A stretch of DNA of 64,000 nt, from NCBI RefSeq assembly GCF_006539725.1, contig NZ_BJNO01000002.1:372001-436000 (forward strand). The letters run 5' to 3'. The position numbers and the translations under genes were made by a program. The notes beneath the pieces are model-generated. The model was not told where the DNA came from and did not search any database. It was given only the letters and a program-made list of their open reading frames with translations. Of the stretch, positions 11,098 through 22,352 are shown piece by piece. Origin of the DNA: Klebsiella terrigena. Its GTDB lineage: Bacteria; Pseudomonadota; Gammaproteobacteria; Enterobacterales; Enterobacteriaceae. Positions within the stretch are counted from its first letter, which is position 1; the number at the start of each line of letters is the position of its first letter.

Positions 11098-11400
11098 ATG
11101 CTAAAAGTCATTGCCGAAGATTTTATCAAGCTCGAATGCGTTGCAACCGTTCTGCCGTTATACCGGGAGCTGGTCGCGGCAACCAGGCTGGAGCCGCTGT
11201 GCATCGCCTACGATCTCTATACTGATGAAAAGGACCCCGGACATTTCATTTTTATCGAGGAGTGGCCAGACCATGCGGCCCTCGATGCCCACTGTGCCAG
11301 CGAGCATTTCAGACGGCTGGTCCCGTTGATCGACCGGCACAAGCGGGAAGAGGCCCGATATATCCTGATGAACGGTCAGGTGAACCCGACGGGTGAGTAA
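11098..11400 (+). CDS. Antibiotic biosynthesis monooxygenase (ABM) family, YgiN-like
   Basis: The 100-residue protein starts at ATG 11098 after GAGAGGACCCT. It begins MLKVIAEDFIKLECVATVLP and contains FIFIEEWPDHAALDAHCASE followed by HFRRLVPLI, the classic ABM pattern (FxxxExW.d..al..H..s.Hf). Members such as YgiN are small homodimeric quinol or polyketide monooxygenases that need no bound cofactor. Residue Asp/His positions are consistent, but the substrate is unknown. It is convergent with yeaH, separated by a hairpin terminator. Confidence 0.8.
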   Translation: MLKVIAEDFIKLECVATVLPLYRELVAATRLEPLCIAYDLYTDEKDPGHFIFIEEWPDHAALDAHCASEHFRRLVPLIDRHKREEARYILMNGQVNPTGE

Positions 11401-11558
11401 AGCCGGCACCAGCTCTATAATTGCTCAGGCGACCCGCCGTGGCGTTCGTACTAGTCTTCCCGGCGACGGATGGCCCGAGGCGGCTTTAGGCGCAGGGGCA
11501 TGGTGAAACGGGAAGAAGCGCTGCGGCAAGGGGAGAATAGCTCTACGGCGGCGGTGAG

Positions 11559-11597
11559 AAAATCAGCCAGAAAATAGCATTAACTGGCTGATTTTTT
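11559..11597. terminator. Hairpin terminator downstream of yeaGH
   Basis: AAAATCAGCCAG and CTGGCTGATTTTTT form a 12-bp stem immediately after the yeaH stop (11602). T runs occur on both sides, so it may work in both directions. Confidence 0.75.
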
Positions 11598-11601
11598 AGG
11601 G

Positions 11602-13011
<1,410 letters not shown>

Positions 13012-13041
13012 TTACCCCGCTGCGAGCGGGCTTGCCGTACG

Positions 13042-14976
13042 TCAGGACGATTTACGTACCCGCAAATACCATTCGCACAGCAGACGTACCTGCTTACGTG
13101 TGTAGCCTTTCTCCATCATCCGGTCGACGAAGTCGTCGTGCTTTTTCTGCTCGTCGGTAGAGGTTTTGGCGTTGAACGAAATAACCGGCAGCAGCTCTTC
13201 GGTATTGGAGAACATCTTCTTCTCAATAACCGTGCGCAGTTTTTCGTAGCTGGTCCAGTTCGGGTTGCGTCCGCTGTTATTTGCTCTGGCGCGCAGCACG
13301 AAGTTGACTATCTCGTTACGGAAGTCTTTCGGGTTGCTGATCCCCGCCGGTTTTTCAATTTTTTCCAGCTCCGCGTTCAGCGATTCACGGTCAAACAGCT
13401 GGCCGGTATCCGGATCGCGGTACTCCTGATCCTGAATCCAGAAATCCGCATAGGTGACATAACGGTCAAAAATGTTCTGCCCGTATTCGGAGTAGGATTC
13501 GAGATAGGCGGTCTGGATCTCTTTGCCGATAAACTCGGCGTATTTCGGGATCAGGTAGCCTTTGAGGAACTCGAGGTAGCGCTCCGACTGCTCCTGCGGG
13601 AACTGCTCGCGTTCGATTTGCTGCTCGAGGACGTAGAACAGATGCACCGGGTTAGCGGCAACCTCGGCGTGATCGAAGTTAAATACCCGCGACAGTATTT
13701 TAAAGGCGAAGCGGGTGGAGAGACCGTTCATGCCTTCATCGACGCCGGCATAGTCGCGATACTCCTGGTAGGATTTCGCTTTCGGGTCGGTATCTTTCAG
13801 GCTCTCACCGTCATAGACGCGCATTTTAGAGTAAATGCTCGAGTTTTCCGGCTCTTTCAGGCGCGACAGAATCGAGAAGCGCGACAGCGTTTCAAGAGTG
13901 CCTGGGGCGCAAGGCGCGTGGGTCAGTTCGCTGTTGTTGAGCAGTTTTTCATAGATACGCATCTCTTCGGAAATGCGCAGGCAATAAGGCACCTTGACGA
14001 TATAGACGCGGTCGAGGAAGGCCTCATTGTTTTTGTTATTACGGAAGGTCACCCACTCAGATTCGTTCGAGTGCGCGAGGATAATCCCGTTAAACGGCAG
14101 GGCGGAGATCCCTTCTGTGCCATTATAGTTGCCTTCCTGGGTCGCGGTCAGCAGCGGATGCAGCACCTTAATCGGCGCTTTGAACATCTCGACGAATTCC
14201 ATAATCCCCTGGTTGGCGCGGCACAGGGCGCCGGAGTAGCCGTAGGCATCCGGATCGTTCTGCGCGTAGTGCTCGAGCTTGCGAATATCAACCTTACCGA
14301 CCAGGGCCGAGATATCCTGGTTGTTCTCATCGCCGGGTTCGGTTTTGGCGATGGCAACCTGCTCCAGAATCGACGGCCACACCTTGATGACGCGGAATTT
14401 GGTGATATCGCCGCCAAACTCATGCAGGCGCTTGGCCGCCCACGGCGACATAATGGTGCCGAGATAGCGGGTCGGTACGCCATATTCCTTATCGAGGATC
14501 TGCGCATCTTCCTGCGGATTAAACAGGCACAGCGGGTGGTCGTTCACCGGGCTGCGCTCGCCGTTGGCGCTCAGCACGTAAACGGGTACGCGCTGCATTA
14601 ATGATTTCAGACGCTCGGCAAGGGATGATTTACCGCCGCCCACCGGCCCCAGCAGATACAGAATCTGTTTCTTCTCTTCCAGACCTTGTGCGGCATGCTT
14701 CAGGTAAGAAACGATCTGCTCAATGGCATCTTCCATGCCGTAAAACTCTTCAAATGCCGGATAGCGTGCGACAACCCGGTTTGAAAAGAGACGGGACAGC
14801 CTTGGCTCCAGGGCCGTATCGACCATTGCGGGTTCACCAATGGCCATCAGTAGCCTTTCTGCCGCGTTGGCATAAGCACTGCGATCTTGCCGGCAGATGG
14901 TAAGAAACTCCTGCAGTGTGAACTCTTCGTCCTTGGCAGCTTCATAACGCTGGCGATAGTGATCGAATATATTCAT
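13042..14976 (-). CDS. yeaG: YeaG, PrkA-family serine protein kinase
   Basis: The start at 14976 gives exactly 644 residues beginning MNIFDHYRQRYEAAKDEEFT, as in E. coli; the frame stays open to 15159 but that crosses the promoter. An AAA-like N-terminal half contains Walker A GPVGGGKS (110-117) and the C-terminal PrkA domain carries the kinase-like module. YeaG phosphorylates proteins on serine and is linked to nitrogen starvation, stationary-phase and stress responses. It is the first gene of the yeaGH operon, 159 bases upstream of yeaH, and has a close match to a sigma-54 promoter about 100 bases upstream. No key residue appears lost. Confidence 0.96.
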   Translation of the reverse strand: MNIFDHYRQRYEAAKDEEFTLQEFLTICRQDRSAYANAAERLLMAIGEPAMVDTALEPRLSRLFSNRVVARYPAFEEFYGMEDAIEQIVSYLKHAAQGLEEKKQILYLLGPVGGGKSSLAERLKSLMQRVPVYVLSANGERSPVNDHPLCLFNPQEDAQILDKEYGVPTRYLGTIMSPWAAKRLHEFGGDITKFRVIKVWPSILEQVAIAKTEPGDENNQDISALVGKVDIRKLEHYAQNDPDAYGYSGALCRANQGIMEFVEMFKAPIKVLHPLLTATQEGNYNGTEGISALPFNGIILAHSNESEWVTFRNNKNNEAFLDRVYIVKVPYCLRISEEMRIYEKLLNNSELTHAPCAPGTLETLSRFSILSRLKEPENSSIYSKMRVYDGESLKDTDPKAKSYQEYRDYAGVDEGMNGLSTRFAFKILSRVFNFDHAEVAANPVHLFYVLEQQIEREQFPQEQSERYLEFLKGYLIPKYAEFIGKEIQTAYLESYSEYGQNIFDRYVTYADFWIQDQEYRDPDTGQLFDRESLNAELEKIEKPAGISNPKDFRNEIVNFVLRARANNSGRNPNWTSYEKLRTVIEKKMFSNTEELLPVISFNAKTSTDEQKKHDDFVDRMMEKGYTRKQVRLLCEWYLRVRKSS

Positions 14977-15077
14977 GGCATGCCGTCCTTTCGTATTTAG
15001 CACAAGTTGAGAGCGTTCATATGAATAGTGGGTGCTCCCGGAAGAGGTAAGCAGAGCGCGACGTCTACTGATTCTCC

Positions 15078-15093
15078 AGCAACCCTTATGCCA
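15078..15093 (-). promoter_or_regulatory. Sigma-54 promoter of yeaGH
   Basis: On the minus strand the sequence is TGGCAT-AAGGG-TTGCT, matching the -24/-12 consensus TGGCAC-N5-TTGCW at ten of eleven positions with correct spacing. It lies 102 bases upstream of the yeaG ATG. This agrees with published NtrC/sigma-54 control of E. coli yeaGH. Confidence 0.8.
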
Positions 15094-15405
15094 GGTTGTC
15101 GACGAGATTAAGATAACGCGCCCTGCAATGACGCCTTCTAAATTAAAGCGTAGATGCATTTAGAAAACTTGCATGCAGCGAAAAATCAATTTCAATGACA
15201 TATCAATAACTCATCCTAAAAAAGGCCGCTATTTCGCACGTCTTGCCAGGGACCTTCATCCTGTTGTCATGAAGCCGCAGGTGCGGGCTCGCGAATTGAC
15301 GAGAGAGTGAGTCATTTTTTGTAATGACGGGTAAAGAATTTGAGGCATGAGGCCTACGACGTTAAACTGCCTGCGCGGATTATTTGACAAACGGGAATAT
15401 GGATT

Positions 15406-16152
15406 GTGAAGAAGATCAAATCTCTGGCACCAGGCGTGTGTCTTTTGGCTTGTGTCTCGGCAGCGCACGCCGACGGGAAGTTAACGCTGGGGGCCGGCGT
15501 GGGTATCGTCGAAAGCCCGTATAAGCAATATGACGTTGACGTTTACCCGGTGCCGGCTATCAGCTACGAAAGCGATAACTTTTGGTTCCGCGGCTTAGGC
15601 GGCGGTTACTATTTATGGAATGACGAGACCGATAAGCTGTCGGTTACCGCCTACTGGTCGCCGATGTACTTTAAGCCCGGCGACAGCGACAGCGAGCAGA
15701 TGCGTAAGCTGGATCGGCGTAAAACGACGATGATGGCCGGGCTCTCCTACGTGCACAATACCCAGTATGGCTTCCTGCGTACGGTGCTGGCCGGCGACAC
15801 GCTGGACAAAAGCAACGGCATTACCTGGGACATGGCCTGGCTCTATCGCTATACCAACGGCAACCTGACCTTAACGCCGGGTATCGGTATGGAGTGGAGC
15901 AGCGACAACCAGAACGAATACTACTACGGCATCTCGAAGCGCGAATCCGAGCGCAGCGGCCTGCGCAGCTACGACCCGGATAGCAGCTGGAACCCGTATC
16001 TCGAACTGTCGGCAAACTATCGCTTCCTCGGCGACTGGAGCGTGTACGGCGTGGCGCGCTACACCCGTCTGTCCGACGAAATCACCGACAGCCCGATGGT
16101 GGACAAATCCTGGAGCGGCCTGATTTCTACCGGGATCACCTACACTTTCTGA
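15406..16152 (+). CDS. mipA: MipA, MltA-interacting outer membrane protein (OmpV family)
   Basis: The 248-residue length equals that of E. coli MipA. Initiation is at GTG 15406; an ATG at 15399 is in another frame. A signal peptide ends at AHA (about residue 22). The mature part is rich in alternating aromatic strands (NFWFRGLGGGYYLW, YFKPGDSDSEQMRKLD) and ends in phenylalanine (GITYTF), the C-terminal signal of outer-membrane beta barrels. MipA is a scaffold linking the lytic transglycosylase MltA to PBP1B. It is divergent from yeaG and ends in a hairpin terminator. Confidence 0.95.
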   Translation: MKKIKSLAPGVCLLACVSAAHADGKLTLGAGVGIVESPYKQYDVDVYPVPAISYESDNFWFRGLGGGYYLWNDETDKLSVTAYWSPMYFKPGDSDSEQMRKLDRRKTTMMAGLSYVHNTQYGFLRTVLAGDTLDKSNGITWDMAWLYRYTNGNLTLTPGIGMEWSSDNQNEYYYGISKRESERSGLRSYDPDSSWNPYLELSANYRFLGDWSVYGVARYTRLSDEITDSPMVDKSWSGLISTGITYTF

Positions 16153-16183
16153 TAGTGCATCTTTATAGAGATATCTGTGCATC

Positions 16184-16208
16184 AAAACAGGGCGTAATGC
16201 CCTGTTTT
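16184..16208 (+). terminator. Intrinsic terminator after mipA
   Basis: AAAACAGGGC and GCCCTGTTTT pair around GTAAT, 31 bases past the mipA stop. Confidence 0.8.
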
Positions 16209-16243
16209 GCATTGCGGTGGTGCAAGATTAACAGGAGGTAGCG

Positions 16244-17098
16244 ATGAGCGTAAAAATGCGCCGTTTCGGCGACCAGCAGGCGGTTCCCGCCATCGGGCAG
16301 GGAACCTGGTATATGGGGCAAAGCAGCGCGCATCGTGCGCAGGAAGCGGCTGCACTGCGAGCGGGCGTTGAGCTCGGGCTGACGGTTATCGATACCGCCG
16401 AAATGTACGCCGACGGCGGGGCGGAAGAGGTGGTGGGCGAGGCGATTCACGGCCTGCGCGACCGCGTGACGCTGGTGTCCAAAGTCTATCCCTGGCACGC
16501 CGGCGGGCACAAAATGCGCGAGGCCTGTGAAGCCAGCCTGCGTCGCCTGAAGAGTGATTATCTCGATCTCTATCTGCTGCACTGGCCGGGGGAGTTCCCG
16601 CTGGCCGAAACCGTCGAGGCGATGGAGGCGCTGGTTGCCCAGGGCAAAATTCGCCGCTGGGGCGTCTCCAACTTCGATACCGACGATATGCAGGCGCTGT
16701 GGCAGGTGCCCGGCGGCAGACGCTGTGCGACCAACCAGGTGCTGTACCATCTGGCATCGCGCGGCATTGAATACGATCTGCTGCCGTGGTGTCAGCAGCA
16801 GCAGCTGCCGGTGATGGCCTACAGCCCGCTGGCTCAGGCCGGTCGCCTGCGCGACGGTCTCATGAATCATCCCGCTCTCAACGGCCTGGCGCGGGAAAAG
16901 GGCGTCACGGTCGCGCAGCTCCTGCTGGCGTGGATCATCAGCCACGAAGGGGTGATGGCGATCCCAAAAGCCGGGAGCATTGCCCACGTCAAAGAGAACG
17001 CTGCCGCGCTTGAGTTGGTGCTCGATGAGAACGATATCGCGGTGATGGAACAGGCCTTTCCGGCGCCGGGGCGCAAAACGCCCTTAGATATGGTGTAA
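16244..17098 (+). CDS. yeaE: YeaE aldo-keto reductase (methylglyoxal reductase)
   Basis: The 284-residue protein has the same length and end (LDMV) as E. coli YeaE. ATG 16244 follows AGGAGG. The aldo-keto reductase catalytic set is visible: DTAEMYADGGAE (Asp and Tyr), LVSKVYPW (Lys) and DLYLLHWPG (His). The C-terminal NADPH-binding part reads VMAIPKAGSIAHVKENAAAL. The enzyme reduces methylglyoxal and other aldehydes in the cytosol. It is a single gene between mipA and a DASS transporter gene. Confidence 0.95.
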   Translation: MSVKMRRFGDQQAVPAIGQGTWYMGQSSAHRAQEAAALRAGVELGLTVIDTAEMYADGGAEEVVGEAIHGLRDRVTLVSKVYPWHAGGHKMREACEASLRRLKSDYLDLYLLHWPGEFPLAETVEAMEALVAQGKIRRWGVSNFDTDDMQALWQVPGGRRCATNQVLYHLASRGIEYDLLPWCQQQQLPVMAYSPLAQAGRLRDGLMNHPALNGLAREKGVTVAQLLLAWIISHEGVMAIPKAGSIAHVKENAAALELVLDENDIAVMEQAFPAPGRKTPLDMV

Positions 17099-17196
17099 GG
17101 GTGCTGATTTTGTAACGGTATCTACGTGATTCGTTGATGGATATCAATGCTCAGCCGTGCTTCTCCTCCTAAAGATAAAAGAAAAAGGAGAATCAC

Positions 17197-18654
17197 ATGA
17201 CTGAACCTAACAAACCCCTGGACGTGAAGCTGGCTTTTCCCCTCTGGAAAGCCGCCCTGACAATCCTGTTCGGCGCACTTATCTGGTTTATCCCTCCCCC
17301 CGATGGGTTAGCCATTCACGCATGGCAAATGTTTGCTATTTTTACCGCAACGATCTTTGCCATCATCCTGAAGGTAATGCCGATGGGGGCGGTGACGATG
17401 ATCGCGCTGATCGTCTCCGCATTTTTAGGGGTAACGCCTCTCTCGCCGGGCAAGAGCGACAAAGTCGCGGCGCTGTCCGGCTTTGCCAACGGTACGATCT
17501 GGTTGATTGGTATCGCGATGTTTATCTCCCGGGCGGTGATTAAGACCGGGCTGGGCAAGCGGGTGGCGCTGTGGTTTATTTCCAAATGCGGTTCAAGCAT
17601 GCTGGGCGTCGCCTATGGTCTGGCTCTCTCTGACGTGGTCCTCGGGCCGGGCATTCCCTCGGCATCGGCGAGGGGCGGCGGCATTATGTATCCGATCACG
17701 CAGTCCATTGCCACTGCCTACCAGTCGGAGCCCGGCCCAACGGCCAGAAAAGCCGGCGCCTTTTTAATGCTCTGCGTTTCTCAGATTGACGCCATTGTCT
17801 GTACGATGTTTTTAACGGCGATGGCGGGTAACCCGCTGATCGCCGAACTGGCGAGAAGCCAGGGCATTGAAATCACCTGGACGACCTGGTTTGTCGGCGC
17901 GATCGTGCCGGGGATCGCCTCGCTGATCCTGCTGCCGCTGGTGCTGTACGCTATTTATCCGCCGCAGCTGAAGAAAACGCCGGAAATCCCGGCGATCGCC
18001 AGAGAAGAGCTGCGCAAGATGGGGCCGATGTCGCTGGCGGAAAAAATCCTCGCGCTTGATTTTGTCCTGCTGATCCTGCTCTGGACGGTGGGCGACATTT
18101 TCTTTGCCATTCCCGCCACCCTTTCCGCGTTTATTGGGCTGATGGTGCTGCTGGTCAGCAATATTATGTCGTGGAAAAATATCATCGAAGAAAAAACGGC
18201 CTGGGATACGATGTTCTGGTTTGCCGTGCTGGTGATGATGGCCAACGCGCTCAATAAATACGGCATGATTAGCTGGATATCTGAGCGAATTGTCGGCTAC
18301 GTCGGCCACTTTGCATGGATAACGGTGTTTTTACTGCTGGTGCTGGTCTATTTCTATACCCGCTACTTCTTCGCGTCGGCGATGGCGCATATTTCCGCGA
18401 TGTATCTGGCGTTTCTGGCCGTTGCCGTTTCCGTCGGCGTACCGCCGCTGTTCGCCGCCCTGGTGCTGGGCTATACCTCTAACCTGTCGATGGGCCTGAC
18501 GCAGTACTCTGGCGGCCCGGGGCCTGCTCTGTTTGGCTCCGGCTATAACACCGCGGGTCAGTGGTGGGGCGTCAGTTTCGTGGTGTCGGTGGCGTCTATT
18601 CTCATCTGGCTGGTGCTGGGGGGCGCGTGGATGAAGCTGGTGGGGTTCTGGTAA
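17197..18654 (+). CDS. DASS-family divalent anion:sodium symporter (CitT/TtdT-like)
   Basis: A 485-residue integral membrane protein with about 12-14 helices. It begins MTEPNKPLDVKLAFPLWKAA, with AAAGGAG about eight bases upstream of the ATG. It has the family's paired signature regions, one around SDVVLGPGIPSASARGGGIM and one around NLSMGLTQYSGGPGPALFGS. Relatives carry citrate, tartrate, succinate or 2-oxoglutarate across the inner membrane, often as exchangers. The substrate cannot be read from the sequence. It has no E. coli counterpart at this position between yeaE and yeaD, so it is an insertion relative to that order. Confidence 0.87.
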   Translation: MTEPNKPLDVKLAFPLWKAALTILFGALIWFIPPPDGLAIHAWQMFAIFTATIFAIILKVMPMGAVTMIALIVSAFLGVTPLSPGKSDKVAALSGFANGTIWLIGIAMFISRAVIKTGLGKRVALWFISKCGSSMLGVAYGLALSDVVLGPGIPSASARGGGIMYPITQSIATAYQSEPGPTARKAGAFLMLCVSQIDAIVCTMFLTAMAGNPLIAELARSQGIEITWTTWFVGAIVPGIASLILLPLVLYAIYPPQLKKTPEIPAIAREELRKMGPMSLAEKILALDFVLLILLWTVGDIFFAIPATLSAFIGLMVLLVSNIMSWKNIIEEKTAWDTMFWFAVLVMMANALNKYGMISWISERIVGYVGHFAWITVFLLLVLVYFYTRYFFASAMAHISAMYLAFLAVAVSVGVPPLFAALVLGYTSNLSMGLTQYSGGPGPALFGSGYNTAGQWWGVSFVVSVASILIWLVLGGAWMKLVGFW

Positions 18655-18682
18655 CGCCGCAGCGCCTGCGGCGTCATGCGTA

Positions 18683-18711
18683 AAAAAACAGGGCCATTGC
18701 GCCCTGTTTTT
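18683..18711. terminator. Bidirectional hairpin between DASS gene and yeaD
   Basis: AAAAACAGGGC, CATT and GCGCCCTGTTTTT form a stem with A and T runs on both sides, between two convergent genes. Confidence 0.85.
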
Positions 18712-18746
18712 GATCCTGCGTCTGTGGCTCAGGAAGCGCTGCGGTT

Positions 18747-19631
18747 TTAGCGCCGCGTGACGCGAATAGTCTGCGCCAGGCGAGACGGCTTCTCTTCGCT
18801 GGCTTTCTGCGGCTCGGTAACGCAGCAGGTTTCGACGCAAACGAAGGTTTTGTAGCCGTCGTCCGGCATATCGCCCATGCTCACGGACAGCGCCGGGCCT
18901 GGGTTCCAGCCCACCACGTTGTGGTGATGATGATGGACAACGTCAATGCTGCGGTTCAGCGCGCCGTCGTGGATAACGCTGCAGGCATCCGCGTTGAGAT
19001 AGACGCGGTCGGTGCGATCCGGGAAGGTCTCTTCGCCGTTGCTCAGCACGCCTTCCTGGGCGTTGTTCACCTTATCGATATAGCGATCGCCGAGGCCGCT
19101 GACCTTCACCGCCGCGATATCCCCAACGTTGAAGTAGCTGTGCAGGGCGGAGGTGGTTTCAAATTCGCCGTGCGCTTCCAGTTCGATTTCGCAGGTTTTA
19201 CCCAGCTTGAAGCGCGCGTACAGCGTAAATTCGTGCGGCCAGTACTGACGGGTCTTATCGCTGCTTTTCAGTTCGAAGGTCAGCATCACGCCGCTTTCAT
19301 CTTCATCATGGCCCTTCAGCGTCCACGGCAGATTGCGGGCGAAACCGTGGGAGGGAAGGCCCTGCTGTGCCGACGGACCAAACCACGGCCAGCAGACAGG
19401 CACGCCGCCGCGCAGCGCGACGCCGGTTTTAAACGGCGTGTTCCCGCTCAGCCACAGCACCTCTTCTTCTCCGGCCGGTTTCCAGGAGAGCAGGTGCGCG
19501 CCCTGGTAGGCGACGGAGGCTTTGACCAGCGGATGGTCAACGACAATCAGCTCGAGATCGTCAAGCTGGCGGCGGGAGAGGGTAGGGGTAACTTGTTCAA
19601 TAACCGGGAGAGCAAATATTTTGTTAATCAT
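18747..19631 (-). CDS. yeaD: YeaD, hexose-6-phosphate mutarotase-like epimerase
   Basis: The 294-residue protein matches E. coli YeaD in length. It starts MINKIFALPVIEQVTPTLSR and contains the galactose-mutarotase-like motifs GGVPVCWPWFGP, SHGFARNLPW and ALHSYFNVGDI with the expected catalytic histidines and later aspartate/glutamate. The family interconverts glucose-6-phosphate anomers. It lies directly downstream of gapA in the same direction; a strong terminator in the 87-base gap suggests only partial read-through. An oddity is a run of five histidines (VVHHHHHNV) where E. coli has two or three. Confidence 0.95.
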   Translation of the reverse strand: MINKIFALPVIEQVTPTLSRRQLDDLELIVVDHPLVKASVAYQGAHLLSWKPAGEEEVLWLSGNTPFKTGVALRGGVPVCWPWFGPSAQQGLPSHGFARNLPWTLKGHDEDESGVMLTFELKSSDKTRQYWPHEFTLYARFKLGKTCEIELEAHGEFETTSALHSYFNVGDIAAVKVSGLGDRYIDKVNNAQEGVLSNGEETFPDRTDRVYLNADACSVIHDGALNRSIDVVHHHHHNVVGWNPGPALSVSMGDMPDDGYKTFVCVETCCVTEPQKASEEKPSRLAQTIRVTRR

Positions 19632-19670
19632 GGTGCAATCCTTGGTGTGCAGGTACTGAGTTAAGCCATA

Positions 19671-19697
19671 AAAAAAGGCGACCGAAGTCGCCTTTTT
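19671..19697 (-). terminator. gapA terminator
   Basis: On the minus strand AAAAAGGCGAC and GTCGCCTTTTTTT form a tight stem 22 bases beyond the gapA stop. Confidence 0.88.
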
Positions 19698-19718
19698 GGA
19701 TCAGGTTCTCATCTCAAC

Positions 19719-21053
<1,335 letters not shown>

Positions 21054-21467
21054 ATGTCGAATAAACCCTCCTCGGACGAGCTCAAAAAAGAGTTGAGCGA
21101 GATGCAGTTTTACGTGACGCAGAATCACGGCACCGAGCCGCCGTTCACCGGCCGACTGCTCCACAACAAGCGAGACGGCGTCTACCACTGCCTGGTGTGC
21201 GACGCGGCGCTGTTTCACTCGCAAACCAAGTACGATTCAGGCTGCGGCTGGCCGAGCTTTTTTGAGCCGGTGAGCGATGAGGCTATTCGCTACCTGAATG
21301 ATTACTCCCACGGTATGCAGCGCACGGAAATTCGCTGCGGCAAATGCGATGCTCACCTTGGGCACGTCTTCCCGGATGGTCCGCAGCCGACCGGCGAGCG
21401 TTTTTGCGTAAATTCGGCGTCGTTAAGCTTCAACGACGATGATAACGGCGAGCAGATCAAGGGTTAG
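21054..21467 (+). CDS. msrB: Methionine (R)-sulfoxide reductase B
   Basis: The start at ATG 21054 ([20 protein letters not shown]) gives 137 residues as in E. coli and has GAGAAG at a good distance; the ATG at 21048 is too close. The protein carries both zinc-binding pairs, C46-x2-C49 and C95-x2-C98, and the catalytic cysteine in ERFCVNSAS (C118) with a second cysteine at C64. It repairs methionine-R-sulfoxide in proteins using thioredoxin. It is followed after 44 bases by yeaC in the same direction, as in E. coli. Confidence 0.97.
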   Translation: MSNKPSSDELKKELSEMQFYVTQNHGTEPPFTGRLLHNKRDGVYHCLVCDAALFHSQTKYDSGCGWPSFFEPVSDEAIRYLNDYSHGMQRTEIRCGKCDAHLGHVFPDGPQPTGERFCVNSASLSFNDDDNGEQIKG

Positions 21468-21511
21468 AGAAACGATTCAGCAAATTATTCCAATGCGGAG
21501 TTGAGCGGACG

Positions 21512-21787
21512 ATGGATATCGAGCAAATTATCGACAGTATGACCCCGGAAGTTTATCAGCGTCTGGCTACGGCGGTAGAGCTGGGAAAATGGCCGGATGG
21601 GGTGGCGCTAACCCCGGAACAGAAAGAGAACAGCCTGCAGCTGGTGATGCTGTGGCAGGCGCGACACAACGTCCAGGCCCAGCATATGACGATTGATACC
21701 AACGGGCAGATGGTGATGAAGAGCAAGCAGCAGCTGAAGGTGGAGTTTGGCATTACGCCAGAACCTATTGCGACGTTTAAATCCTGA
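21512..21787 (+). CDS. yeaC: YeaC, conserved small protein of unknown function (DUF1315)
   Basis: The 91-residue product reads MDIEQIIDSMTPEVYQRLAT and keeps the YeaC pattern (LGKWPDGVALTPEQKENSLQ). It is soluble, mostly helical and has no catalytic motif that I recognise. Its conserved place behind msrB suggests co-transcription. Function unknown. Confidence 0.9.
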   Translation: MDIEQIIDSMTPEVYQRLATAVELGKWPDGVALTPEQKENSLQLVMLWQARHNVQAQHMTIDTNGQMVMKSKQQLKVEFGITPEPIATFKS

Positions 21788-21814
21788 GCGGCTCGCGCGG
21801 GGATGCTTACGCAG

Positions 21815-21838
21815 GCCCGGCGGGTTTCGCCGCCGGGC
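21815..21838. terminator. Hairpin between convergent yeaC and yajD-like gene
   Basis: GCCCGGCG and CGCCGGGC pair around GGTTTCGC. There is no long T run, so termination strength is uncertain. Confidence 0.55.
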
Positions 21839-21858
21839 GCTGAAGCTTTACGAACCGG

Positions 21859-22203
21859 TTACTTCTTGTTCATCATCGCTTTAAGATCGGCAAACGGGTT
21901 ATATTTCGCCTCACCGACGCTCTTCTGCGCGTCTTCGCCCGCCACCACCGTTGAGCCATACTGATCGGCTTCCGTGTACTTGGAGTGCTCGTGGTCGTGA
22001 CAGTACAGGCACAGCATCTCCCAGTTACTGCCATCTTCCGGGTTGTTGCCGTGATCGTGATCGATATGGTGCACGGTCAGCTCACGCAGGTTCGAATAGA
22101 CAAATTCACGGGAACAGCGTCCGCAGACCCACGGGAAGAGTTTTAGCGCCTTTTCGCGATAACCGACTTCCAGACGGGCGTAGTTTTTGGGGATAAAAGC
22201 CAT
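21859..22203 (-). CDS. yajD: YajD-like HNH endonuclease family protein
   Basis: The start at 22203 gives 114 residues beginning MAFIPKNYARLEVGYREKAL, near identical to E. coli YajD. It has two zinc-type CxxC pairs, VCGRCSREF and CLYCHDHEH, around the HNH core TVHHIDHDHGNNPEDGSNWE. The longer frame to 22269 has no homology. The HNH fold binds a metal and cuts DNA; the target of YajD is unknown. In E. coli yajD lies beside secDF, so its place between yeaC and a chitinase gene is a relocation or extra copy. Confidence 0.93.
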   Translation of the reverse strand: MAFIPKNYARLEVGYREKALKLFPWVCGRCSREFVYSNLRELTVHHIDHDHGNNPEDGSNWEMLCLYCHDHEHSKYTEADQYGSTVVAGEDAQKSVGEAKYNPFADLKAMMNKK

Positions 22204-22352
22204 AAAGCCCCATGCCTCCTGTAGCAAATGAAAAGCTGCGCCAAAGCCTGGCGCAGCCGATTGCAACAATCATAACCTATCCCAGGACGCGACACACCTC
22301 ATCTCCTCCAGAGCGCCGAGTCCCGCGCTGCGGGGCCGTAACGGTCCGCAGG

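Noticed and set aside
14977-15159. 61-residue N-terminal extension of yeaG
   Set aside because: It covers the sigma-54 promoter, and the start at 14976 gives the exact 644-residue family length.
14977-15405. Additional gene in the yeaG-mipA spacer
   Set aside because: Short frames only; the spacer contains the sigma-54 promoter and otherwise nothing I recognise.
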